Assembly (NCBI GenBank): GCA_050747245.1
Contig: JBOGNO010000005.1
Span: 124,001-188,000 of the forward strand
Source: JBOGNO01 sp050747245
GTDB taxonomy: Bacteria > Acidobacteriota > Terriglobia > Acidiferrales > UBA7541
DNA length: 64,000 bases
Direction of reading: 5' to 3'
Positions 35,406 through 43,626 of the stretch are shown here, piece by piece. The number at the start of each line of letters is the position of its first letter. The stretch's first letter is position 1. A program made the translations under genes and the position numbers. The notes under the pieces were generated by a model. That model had not been told where the DNA came from. It ran no database searches and saw nothing but the letters and a program-made list of their open reading frames with translations.

Positions 35406-36506
35406 TTAGAGCGTCATGCGGCGCGAAACCTTCTCGCGCTCGCGCGGCTTGGGCTGCTCGAGCGTGACGGTCAGATTCATGGCCGAGCCGTGGCGCAGGA
35501 TTCCGAGAGTGACGCTTTTCGCGTCGCCTTTCGGCTCCAAGCGCTCCATCAATTGCTCGAGGTTGTGAACGTCCGTGGAATTTACCTTGGTGATGACGTC
35601 GCCGGCCTTGAGGCCCGCTTTTTCGGCGGGCGTGCCCTTCATCACTTCGCGGACGAGGACGCCCTCTCCGCCGGGCGCTCCGAAGAATTCGCCGAGCTGG
35701 CCATTCAGATCCTCGGCGCTGATGCCCAGGCGCGGCGAGCGATCAAACATGTAGAAAGCGCCGGGCGAATTGAAATTGAAATCAAACGCGTGGGGAATGG
35801 AGACTTCGCCATTGGGGAAAACCATCTGGCGCTCGAGAACGTTCGAGCGGTTGCCCACTTCGATGGAAACGGTTTGCGCCGCGCCATCGCGCCACACGGA
35901 AAGTGAAACGCTGCGGCCCGGAGGCGTTTCGCGGACCAGGCGGCGGAACTGCACAGCGCCTTCGACATTCTGCTGCTCGAAGCCGATGATGACGTCGTTT
36001 TCCTTGAGGCCCGCTTTGGAGGCCGGGCTGTCTTCATCCACGCTTGCGACCAGCACGCCGCGCACGGGAGAGAGATTCAACTCCTTGGCTTTTTCGGCGG
36101 TGACTTCGTTGATTTCAATGCCCAGCCAGCCGGATTCCTCGTCGTCTTCGAAGACTTGCGGAGCGCGCTCGAGAATCTGCCGGGAGCGCTTCTGGAGCGC
36201 GGCGAGTTGCGCGCGGAGCTCCGCCTGCGCGCCCATCATTTCGTTTTGGATTTCCGGGCCGATTTCCGCCTGCAGTTGGGAGCGCTCCGACTCGAGCGTA
36301 GCGAGCTGCGCACGGAGTTCGGCCTGCATGCGGTCCATCTCCGCTCGCGAGGGAATCTTCCACACGGCGGAATCGTCCGAGCAGCCCTGCTGCGCCGAGT
36401 GCGGCGCGGGCTTGGATTTTTCCTGCGACCTCGCGGCGGGCAACGCCGCAAGGCCCAGCAAGAATAAGGCTGCGACACTCCAAGTTACAATTCTCTTCGT
36501 CTGCAT
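35406..36506 (-). CDS. Exported double-PDZ protein with coiled coil (module 2)
   Basis: This 366-residue protein has a signal peptide (WSVAALFLLGLAALPAARS-Q), a Gln/Glu/Leu-rich coiled coil (about residues 57-115) and two PDZ domains (about 125-220 and 245-350; GVLVASVDEDSPASKAGLKENDVI and GVLVREVMKGTPAEKAGLKAGDVI). There is no trypsin-like protease part, so it is not DegP. It probably binds C-termini of envelope proteins and may deliver misfolding signals in the sigma module. It is the last gene before a strong terminator. Confidence 0.85.
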   Translation of the reverse strand: MQTKRIVTWSVAALFLLGLAALPAARSQEKSKPAPHSAQQGCSDDSAVWKIPSRAEMDRMQAELRAQLATLESERSQLQAEIGPEIQNEMMGAQAELRAQLAALQKRSRQILERAPQVFEDDEESGWLGIEINEVTAEKAKELNLSPVRGVLVASVDEDSPASKAGLKENDVIIGFEQQNVEGAVQFRRLVRETPPGRSVSLSVWRDGAAQTVSIEVGNRSNVLERQMVFPNGEVSIPHAFDFNFNSPGAFYMFDRSPRLGISAEDLNGQLGEFFGAPGGEGVLVREVMKGTPAEKAGLKAGDVITKVNSTDVHNLEQLMERLEPKGDAKSVTLGILRHGSAMNLTVTLEQPKPREREKVSRRMTL

Positions 36507-36529
36507 TTTTCTTTCTCCTTGGCCACCCG

Positions 36530-37300
36530 TCAGGTGCTGGGCTGTTCCGCCACCAGCCGGATTCCCCCATTGATGGTGCGCAATTCAATCACTCCGCCTC
36601 CCGCGCCCAACCGCGCGCGAAAAGAAAGTGCGTGGAGCGAACTCTTCGTGGACAGCGGCAAATCGGAACGGAAATTGCCGTTCAGGCTGCGCACTTGCAG
36701 GTCCGCATCCGAGCCCGGCGGCAGCGCGAGCACTACGGCGCCATTCACCGTGGAAAGAAGCAGCGGCGCGCCATCATCGAGGCGCCGCAAATCGAGACGT
36801 ACGTTGCCGTTGGTGGTTTGCACGCTGAGGCGGCCGGCGCTATCGAGCACTTCGGCATCGCCATTGACGCTGCGCACTTGACCCGTGGCGTCCACGCCGC
36901 GGACATGAACGTTCCCGTTCACAGTCGAAACCAGCGCGAGAACCACGTGGTACGGCACGCGGACGCGGTATTGCACGACGACTTCCACGCCGTCACCCTG
37001 CGGATAGCGCGTATGCACGGAGACGCTCGAGGGATCGGCTTCGATTTCGATATTCACGAGCGCGAGATCGGAAGCGCGGCGGCGCGCGACCTTGATGGCG
37101 TGGATTTCGACGGCCTGCTGCTCCCAGCCTTCGACTTCGACCGAGCCGTTCACGTTGTCAATCGAGAAGCGGCCGCCTTCGCGCAGCGGCACAGTGCGAT
37201 CAAAAGTCTGCGTGCCCGCGCGCGCGGGCAGGGTGAGAAAAGCGGCGGCAGCGAGACCAAGAATCGTGAACCTGGCGGCCCGTAGAAGGTTCCGGCGCAT
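36530..37300 (-). CDS. Exported DUF4097 protein (module 2, second copy)
   Basis: This 256-residue protein has a signal peptide ending at ARA-G. Repeated beta turns follow, such as FSIDNVNGSVEVEGWE, STVNGNVHVRGVD, RSVNGDAEVLDSAG and QTTNGNVRLD. The (S/T)-x-NG rhythm every ~20 residues marks a DUF4097 beta-helix. It is one of two adjacent DUF4097 genes downstream of an ECF sigma and anti-sigma pair. Confidence 0.85.
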   Translation of the reverse strand: MRRNLLRAARFTILGLAAAAFLTLPARAGTQTFDRTVPLREGGRFSIDNVNGSVEVEGWEQQAVEIHAIKVARRRASDLALVNIEIEADPSSVSVHTRYPQGDGVEVVVQYRVRVPYHVVLALVSTVNGNVHVRGVDATGQVRSVNGDAEVLDSAGRLSVQTTNGNVRLDLRRLDDGAPLLLSTVNGAVVLALPPGSDADLQVRSLNGNFRSDLPLSTKSSLHALSFRARLGAGGGVIELRTINGGIRLVAEQPST

Positions 37301-37315
37301 CGGCGCTCCTCCGGA

Positions 37316-38632
37316 TCAGTCCTGATCCTTTTCCTGCTTTTCGGCCTGCAGCATGCGCTCGCGCAATTGCTGTTCGAGCTGCGCAAGCTGCTCGCGAACG
37401 TTTTGGATTTGTTTGCTGACATCGCAAAGTTCGAGGCGAATGTTTCCGGCGGTGGTGCGCAAACGCAGCACCTCGCCGCCTCCGTTCAAGGAGCCCGTGG
37501 CGTGCAGGTTTCCCGTACCGCGCTCGCCTTCAAAAGAAACCTTTATGGGGAAAGCGGGGTCGGCGCTGAAGTGGTTCTGGTCGCCCAAAGAAATCGCCGC
37601 GTCGATCGTGATGGGAAGTTCGCGCGGAAGATAGACCACGATGTCGCCCTGTCCGGATTGCAATATGCAGGGCTTCAGGATCTTCGCCTGCGGCCCGAAC
37701 CAGGCGGTGATCGCGCCAGCGCCGGTCATGGCACGCACCGGGCTTTCCACATTTGTCAGGTAAATACTGCCGGCGCCGGTTTGCAGATCCGTGGGGCCGT
37801 TCATCTTCACCACGCGAATTCCCCCGCCGCCGTTGCGAGCGTGCACGATTCCCGATGCCTGGCCCACAACGATCTGGCCGCCACCGGTTTCGGCAACCAG
37901 CGCAACGCCGGAATTCTCCAGGGAAATATTTCCTCCGCCGGTGTCCAGGCGCGCAACTCCTTCAATCGAAGCAACCCGAATATGCCCGCCGCTGGTGTGC
38001 AGCGTGGCCGCCCCTTTGATGATCCCGCCGGTGATGTGGCCGCCGCCGGTTTCGGCGTTGAGTTCGCCGCCCACGTTTCCGAAGGTGATGTGGCCTCCGG
38101 CAGTCTGAATGCGCCCGGGCCCGGCGATGTCCCCGGTGCGAATGTTGCCGCCGGCGCTGGAGAGGACGACGCGTCCGCGGAGTTCGCCTGCGTTGATGTT
38201 GCCTCCGCCGGTGTTCACGTCCACGTTGTAGTCGCGCGGGATGGTCACGTCGAAAGTGATCCACAGGCGGCCGCTGCATTCGTTGCCGACAGTGTGGCCT
38301 TCGAGCAGCACGCCATCAGGCACGCTGCGCGCGGAAAAATAGAAATTCTTCAGCAGTTGCTGCGCATCGGGCTCATCGGAATCGGTGAAGACCGAAACGC
38401 GGTAGTCCACGCGTTCGGCGTCCTGAGCGTGCAGGACTACGCTGCCGAGCGTGGCCGTGAGGCGCAGGTGCATGCCGCGGTGCGTTTCGAGCGAGCCGGT
38501 TTTCTCCGAGTGGAGCTGGGCGTGCGCGTTGTTTTTCCTCTGATGCGCGCCGGCGGACGCTCCGGGAGCCGCCACGGCGGCCACCATCAAGCCGATCCAC
38601 CATCCACCGCGGATTATTTTCGTGTATCCCAT
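37316..38632 (-). CDS. Exported DUF4097-like beta-helix protein (module 2, first copy)
   Basis: This 438-residue protein has a signal peptide (IGLMVAAVAAPGASA). A long beta-helix follows, with repeating GGGNIN, SAGGNIRTG, TAGGHITFG and TGGGHITGG turns, about ten rungs. The last ~40 residues form a Gln/Glu-rich coiled coil (IQNVREQLAQLEQQLRER) that could mediate oligomerisation or contact with the coiled coil of the PDZ protein. It lies 8 bp after the anti-sigma gene. Confidence 0.82.
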   Translation of the reverse strand: MGYTKIIRGGWWIGLMVAAVAAPGASAGAHQRKNNAHAQLHSEKTGSLETHRGMHLRLTATLGSVVLHAQDAERVDYRVSVFTDSDEPDAQQLLKNFYFSARSVPDGVLLEGHTVGNECSGRLWITFDVTIPRDYNVDVNTGGGNINAGELRGRVVLSSAGGNIRTGDIAGPGRIQTAGGHITFGNVGGELNAETGGGHITGGIIKGAATLHTSGGHIRVASIEGVARLDTGGGNISLENSGVALVAETGGGQIVVGQASGIVHARNGGGGIRVVKMNGPTDLQTGAGSIYLTNVESPVRAMTGAGAITAWFGPQAKILKPCILQSGQGDIVVYLPRELPITIDAAISLGDQNHFSADPAFPIKVSFEGERGTGNLHATGSLNGGGEVLRLRTTAGNIRLELCDVSKQIQNVREQLAQLEQQLRERMLQAEKQEKDQD

Positions 38633-38639
38633 GATTTGC

Positions 38640-39668
38640 TCAGTACTTCGCTCGCGAAGCCGCTTGCTCGAGCAGGGCTGCGCTTTGCAGGCGGATGAAA
38701 GCGTTGGAATCCCCCGATTGCCGCTGGCGCAGCGCGGCGATCACCTTGGGATCATTCAGAACCGGCCCTTTTTCAGACATGCGCTCGAGAACGTTCATGG
38801 CTTCGACGCGCACGCCGGTATTGGTATCGCCCGAAAGCGAAGTCACCACGGTATCGCGCACACTTTCCTGCTGCGGATCGGCGGAGAGCAGGGCTTCGAG
38901 AGCCTTCAGCCGCACCGCGGGATTCGGATCGCTCCGGGCAATCTGGCAAAGCACATCGCGAACATCGGAGTCATTCGACCGAGGCTGCAGCAGCTCGACG
39001 GAATTCATGCGCATATCGGGGGCGTAGCGTTGGTTATTCTGGAGAAGAAAAATGAGGACGTGCTTCACATTGGAATCGTTTACAGTGCCGCGCACTGTGA
39101 CCGGATGGACGGACTGCAAATCCACCTGCACTTCGGGGGCGGAATTATCGCCCGCAGGAGTCCAATTGATGTCCGAGACATTCGCGCTGCGCAATTGTTG
39201 ATCGTCGAGGAGAGAAGCATTGGTAGTCGTAACTGGATTGGAGGAAGGCGCAACCGGATGAGTCATCCACTTTTGCGACGTCGTGCCGACAGAGAAACCG
39301 GCAAGAATCAGGACGGCCGCGCTCACGGCGGGATGCTGCGCGATCCAACTCCCCAGCGCAAGCGTGTGCGTCCAGCGGCGGAAGGCGCTCTGGTGCGCTT
39401 CGGTTTGGTCGAGAGCGTCGGAAAGTCCCGAGCGGCACAGCGCCAGCAGCCGCGCGTCGGGATCATCGCTCGCCGACCCGGCTACCGCATCCGTAAACTG
39501 GCGCTCGCCTTCGAGCGCAGCGGCGCAGGAAGCGCAGCCCTTTACGTGCTCTTCCACATCCTGCCGCGTGCCGCGGCCCAGTTCGTCGGCGGCGTAGAGA
39601 AAAAGCCTCTCTTCAAATTCCGCGCACGGCGGAGCAACTGTTTTTTCGTTTTCTTCTCGCATGGCCAT
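38640..39668 (-). CDS. Zinc-finger anti-sigma factor with HEAT-like C-terminal domain (module 2)
   Basis: This 342-residue protein has an N-terminal zf-HC2 finger (EEHVKGCASC, with an earlier Cys at 15), one membrane helix (HPAVSAAVLILAGFSVG, near residue 115) and a periplasmic part of about 200 residues. The last 130 residues show HEAT-like helical repeats (NSDV, NPAVRLKALEALL, NTGVRVEAMNVL, NAFIRLQSAALL). The fusion suggests that the periplasmic signal is sensed by protein contact through the HEAT domain. It lies 8 bp downstream of the sigma gene. Confidence 0.85.
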   Translation of the reverse strand: MAMREENEKTVAPPCAEFEERLFLYAADELGRGTRQDVEEHVKGCASCAAALEGERQFTDAVAGSASDDPDARLLALCRSGLSDALDQTEAHQSAFRRWTHTLALGSWIAQHPAVSAAVLILAGFSVGTTSQKWMTHPVAPSSNPVTTTNASLLDDQQLRSANVSDINWTPAGDNSAPEVQVDLQSVHPVTVRGTVNDSNVKHVLIFLLQNNQRYAPDMRMNSVELLQPRSNDSDVRDVLCQIARSDPNPAVRLKALEALLSADPQQESVRDTVVTSLSGDTNTGVRVEAMNVLERMSEKGPVLNDPKVIAALRQRQSGDSNAFIRLQSAALLEQAASRAKY

Positions 39669-39676
39669 TCCCTCGC

Positions 39677-40414
39677 CTAGAGCATCCCATTGAGGCTGGC
39701 GCGCAATTTCCGCGTCGCCCGAAACAAAGAATTCTTCACCGTTTCTTCCGATGTTCCCAACATGTCGCCTATGACGCGCAGCTTCAGCCCCTGATAGTGT
39801 TTCATCTCAAAGACCATCCGTTCCCGCGGAGAAAGTTGCAGCAGCGCGGATTGAATTTGGTAGCCGATTTCCTTTCCGAGAAGGGTACGCTCGGGATTGG
39901 AAGCCGGATGGGTTTGCTGCTGGCGGTCAAAGAAATCATGAGCCGGGGCATCTGCCTCCGCCATTGGTTCGGGCGCCTGATCTTCGGGGCGCACGGAGCG
40001 GCGGCGGAGATGATCCAGACAAACATTCGTCACGATCCGGTAGATCCAGGTATAAAAGCTGCACTCAAAACGAAATTGGCCGAGATTGCGGTACGCCTTC
40101 AAAAAACTTTCTTGATAAATGTCCCGGGCATCTTCGGGCCGGCGCACCAGATTGGAAGCTAGGCGCAAGACTTCGCGATCGTAGCGGCGCACCAATTCCT
40201 CGAAGGCCGCGCGATCCCCTTTCTGGGCCTCCAGGACCAGCGTCTTCTCGTCCGCCGCTTTCACCGTAAAGTGGTGCGCTTCCCTTTCGAGTGCCACGCC
40301 CATCCCGAAAATGTCCACGACTGGATTCAATTCACCTGTCTTCTCCGCCCCCCACGTCTTCCGCAAGGCGACTCCCAAACGCCTGTTTCGAGTCTTGCGG
40401 CTGCCTAAGCTCAT
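39677..40414 (-). CDS. ECF RNA polymerase sigma factor (module 2)
   Basis: The core has sigma region 2 (FEELVRRYDREVLRLASNLV…ARDIYQESFLKAYRN) and region 4 (LLQLSPRERMVFEMKHYQGLKLRVIGDMLGTSEETVKNSLFRATRKLR). The first ~37 residues look non-conserved; an alternative start is the ATG at 40303, which would give 208 residues. It heads a five-gene run (sigma, anti-sigma, two DUF4097, PDZ) ending at the terminator at 35350. It is related in plan to the sigma at 27202 but not a close copy. Confidence 0.9.
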   Translation of the reverse strand: MSLGSRKTRNRRLGVALRKTWGAEKTGELNPVVDIFGMGVALEREAHHFTVKAADEKTLVLEAQKGDRAAFEELVRRYDREVLRLASNLVRRPEDARDIYQESFLKAYRNLGQFRFECSFYTWIYRIVTNVCLDHLRRRSVRPEDQAPEPMAEADAPAHDFFDRQQQTHPASNPERTLLGKEIGYQIQSALLQLSPRERMVFEMKHYQGLKLRVIGDMLGTSEETVKNSLFRATRKLRASLNGML

Positions 40415-40468
40415 AGACGCGGCCGATATCGGATAGTAAGCACCCCTGGGAATCCCAGTTTCGGACGC

Positions 40469-40720
40469 TCAATCGCCGCCGCTGCCCGAAGGGACTCCGT
40501 ACCTTGCGCCGAGGCGAATTAGGCCGTAAACAAGGCAGCAAACTAAGAAATCAATGAGCGTTCCGGCGTCGGGAACGAACTCCCGATGACGCAGCCCTCT
40601 CGGCAAATACGGAACAAGTGCGAGGAAATAGATGCCGTTGCCCAGCAGGATGGCCGCCAGGTATTCGAGCCACCTGCGCAGCGTCATCCCCGGAAACACG
40701 CGCGCCATTTTTACGCCCAT
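40469..40720 (-). CDS. Small membrane protein of unknown function
   Basis: This 83-residue protein has two membrane helices (about 18-38 and 54-72) and a Gly/Arg-rich end. A GGAG-type site precedes the ATG. Composition and length look like a genuine small inner-membrane protein. It lies between the sigma module and the divergent recG. The function is unknown. Confidence 0.55.
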   Translation of the reverse strand: MGVKMARVFPGMTLRRWLEYLAAILLGNGIYFLALVPYLPRGLRHREFVPDAGTLIDFLVCCLVYGLIRLGARYGVPSGSGGD

Positions 40721-40792
40721 GGGGCCGCTCCAACCCCTCCACTATAGGACACTCCAGCTGCGCCTCGCAATTGCGGCGCGACGTGGTATATC

Positions 40793-42919
40793 TTGAAAAA
40801 CGCCGGAAAGGCCGTGACCGCCACCCTCGACAAATCGGTGCAGTATCTACGCGGCGTGGGCGCGCAGAGGGCGCAGATTCTCGCCGGGCGGGGCATCACT
40901 ACTGTAGGCGACCTGCTGAATTACCTGCCATTTCGCTATGAAGACCGCGTCCGCTTCACGCCAATCGGTTCACTGCAGCCCGGAGGCGTGTACACAGTGA
41001 TGGCCCATGTGCGCATGGGCAGCGTGGTGAGTTTCCGCCGCGGGCGCAGCGCCATGTTTCATCTCACGGTATACGACGAAAACGGGACGCTCTATGCGCG
41101 ATTTTTTCATGGCGCGTATCTCGAAGGCCGCTTCAAGGAAGGGCAAAGCGTGGTGCTGCACGGAAAGGTGGATGTGGATCCCTATCGCCCCACGCGGCTG
41201 GAGATGATCAATCCGGAATTCGAGCTCCTCGGCGGCGACGCGGCGCCCGATTCGACGGAAGTGGGCCGGATTGTTCCCATCTACGAAGCGATGGGCGGCA
41301 TTTCCTCGCGGATGCTGCGACGTATCATCTATGGAGTGCTCAACCAGCTCGATGGCCAGGTGCCGGATCCCCTGCCCGCTGCCATCCTGGAGCGATACCG
41401 GTTCCCTTCGCGGCGCGAAGCGCTCCTCTACATTCATTTTCCGCCAGCGGGGGAATCGCTCGAAACGCTCAACAATTTCCGCAGCCCGGCGCACCAGCGG
41501 CTGATTTTCGAAGAGTTCTTCTTTTACCAACTCGGCCTGGCGGCGCGCCGCAAACAAGCCCTGGGAGTAAAAGGTATCCCCATGCACGTACGCGAGGACC
41601 ACATACGCGCCGCGCTGAAGCGCATTCTGCCGTTCAAGCCCACCGCAGCGCAGAAGCGCGTGCTCGCGGAAATCGCCGCGGATCTGGAGCGCCCCACGCC
41701 CATGCACCGCCTGCTCGAAGGCGACGTCGGCTCGGGAAAAACCATCGTGGCACTCGAAGCCGCGGCCATCGTCATCGAGAACGGCTACCAGGTGGCGCTC
41801 ATGGCGCCGACGGAAATACTCGCCGTGCAACATTATTTTTCCGCGCGGCAGGTGTTCGCGAAGGCCGGATATGGCGTCGAATTAATGGTGAGCGGAATCA
41901 AGCGCGCGCAGAAGCAAGCGGCGCTCGAACGGATTCGCGCAGGCGAGTCACAATTCGTCGTGGGTACGCACGCACTGATCGAGGACCCTGTGGCGTTTGC
42001 GCGCCTGGGAATGGTCATAGTGGATGAGCAACACCGCTTCGGAGTGATGCAGCGCAAGCGGCTGATGGAAAAAGGCGCCTCGCCGCACTTGCTGGTGATG
42101 ACCGCGACGCCCATTCCGCGCACTCTGGCGCTGACGGTTTACGGCGATCTCGATCTTTCCGTCATTGATGAAATGCCGCCGGGACGCCGCCCTCCGGAAA
42201 CGCGCTGGGCCGATGAGCGCGAACTTCCGGGGGTGTGGGAATTCGTGCGCCGCGAAATTACCGCCTGCCGGCAGGCTTACGTAATCTATCCGGTCATCGA
42301 GGAATCCAAGCAGGAGTTGAAAGCCGCGACGGCGGAATACGAGCGGCTGGCGAAATTGGTGTTTCCGCGGATGCGCGTCGGCTTGCTGCACGGGCGGCTC
42401 CCCAGCGAAGAAAAAGAAGGCGTGATGGAGCGCTTCCGCCGCGGCGAGATCCAAGTGCTGGTCTCGACGACGGTGATCGAGGTCGGCGTGGACGTGCCCA
42501 ACGCAACGGTGATGGTGATCGAACATGCCGATCGTTTTGGCATGGCGCAATTGCATCAGTTGCGTGGCCGCATCGGGCGCGGCACGGAGAAATCGTATTG
42601 TGTGATGGTTGCGCCGAAGACGGTCACCGGCGAGCCGCGAGAACGGCTGGAAACGCTGGTCGAAACCTCCAACGGATTTGAAATCGCGGAAAAGGACCTG
42701 AAGCTGCGCGGTCCGGGGGAATTTTTCGGCACGCGGCAGCATGGCGACGTGGCGTTTCACGCCGCGCATCCGCTGCGCGACCACGAAATCCTCGACTGGG
42801 CGCGCCGTGAAGCTTTCGCGCTCGCCGAAGACTCCGCGCGAACGGGCGAATTCGAACAGCTCGCCGGTTATTTGGGCCCGGCGTGGAAGCAACGCTACCT
42901 GCTCGCGGGAGTCGGGTAG
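40793..42919 (+). CDS. recG: ATP-dependent DNA helicase RecG
   Basis: This 708-residue helicase has an N-terminal wedge/OB domain (to about residue 260), Walker A GDVGSGKT, DEQH box (DEQHRFG), TATPIPRT, and motifs V and VI (TTVIEVGVDVPNA, QLRGRIGRG). RecG remodels stalled forks and branched DNA. The start codon is TTG 40793; no better start precedes the family N-terminus (LDKSVQYLRGVGAQRAQ). The next gene, rsmD, follows by 19 bp, a common pairing. Confidence 0.95.
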   Translation: MKNAGKAVTATLDKSVQYLRGVGAQRAQILAGRGITTVGDLLNYLPFRYEDRVRFTPIGSLQPGGVYTVMAHVRMGSVVSFRRGRSAMFHLTVYDENGTLYARFFHGAYLEGRFKEGQSVVLHGKVDVDPYRPTRLEMINPEFELLGGDAAPDSTEVGRIVPIYEAMGGISSRMLRRIIYGVLNQLDGQVPDPLPAAILERYRFPSRREALLYIHFPPAGESLETLNNFRSPAHQRLIFEEFFFYQLGLAARRKQALGVKGIPMHVREDHIRAALKRILPFKPTAAQKRVLAEIAADLERPTPMHRLLEGDVGSGKTIVALEAAAIVIENGYQVALMAPTEILAVQHYFSARQVFAKAGYGVELMVSGIKRAQKQAALERIRAGESQFVVGTHALIEDPVAFARLGMVIVDEQHRFGVMQRKRLMEKGASPHLLVMTATPIPRTLALTVYGDLDLSVIDEMPPGRRPPETRWADERELPGVWEFVRREITACRQAYVIYPVIEESKQELKAATAEYERLAKLVFPRMRVGLLHGRLPSEEKEGVMERFRRGEIQVLVSTTVIEVGVDVPNATVMVIEHADRFGMAQLHQLRGRIGRGTEKSYCVMVAPKTVTGEPRERLETLVETSNGFEIAEKDLKLRGPGEFFGTRQHGDVAFHAAHPLRDHEILDWARREAFALAEDSARTGEFEQLAGYLGPAWKQRYLLAGVG

Positions 42920-42937
42920 CGGCTGAAGAGGGAATGT

Positions 42938-43501
42938 ATGCGCGTCATCGCTGGAAAACACGGCGGCCGCAAACTGCGCACGCTGCGCGGCTTGGCGCTG
43001 CGCCCGACCAGCGACGCGCTGCGCGAAACGCTCTTCAATATTCTCGGAAGCATGGCCGTTGAGTCCATTTTCATTGATGTATTCGCCGGGAGCGGCGCCG
43101 TGGGCCTCGAAGCACTCAGCCGCGGCGCGAGCGAAGTCTTCTTCATCGAAAAGCACGCGCCCGCAGCCGAAGTGATCCGCCAGAATCTGAGTTCGCTGGG
43201 CATCGCTTCAGGCGCGGAAGTGATTTCTGCCGATGCGCTGCGCGGCCTGGAGATTCTCGCCGCGCGACACCTGCTGGCCGATCTGATTTATTTAGATCCG
43301 CCGTATGAAAAGGAGGGCGAATACCTTCGCGTGCTGGAATTTCTGGACGCCTCGCGGTTGGTGGCTCCGCGAGGCTGGGTGATCGCCGAGCACACCCGCC
43401 GCCGCGAGTTGCCGGATCGCTTCGAGCACCTCGAGCGCGTGCGGCTGCATGAACAAGGGGATGCCTCGCTGAGCTTCTACCACCTGGCGCTGGCCGCATA
43501 G
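42938..43501 (+). CDS. rsmD: 16S rRNA (guanine966-N2)-methyltransferase RsmD
   Basis: This 187-residue SAM methyltransferase has the motif I equivalent FAGSGAVGLEALSRGA and the catalytic DPPY (LDPPYEKEG), with the family N-terminus RVIAGKHGGRKL. It methylates G966 of 16S rRNA. A GAGGG site precedes the ATG. It is transcribed with recG. Confidence 0.94.
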   Translation: MRVIAGKHGGRKLRTLRGLALRPTSDALRETLFNILGSMAVESIFIDVFAGSGAVGLEALSRGASEVFFIEKHAPAAEVIRQNLSSLGIASGAEVISADALRGLEILAARHLLADLIYLDPPYEKEGEYLRVLEFLDASRLVAPRGWVIAEHTRRRELPDRFEHLERVRLHEQGDASLSFYHLALAA

Positions 43502-43626
43502 GCGCTCTCCGGGGATGGCGGCGCCAGGGTGTTCCGCGACGAAATCGTCCTAGTCCTTTAGTTTGTGAATATCGGTACCGCGGCGTGATAGGAAAGCCAC
43601 TTTCGCGCGTCTAAATTTTATGCTGT

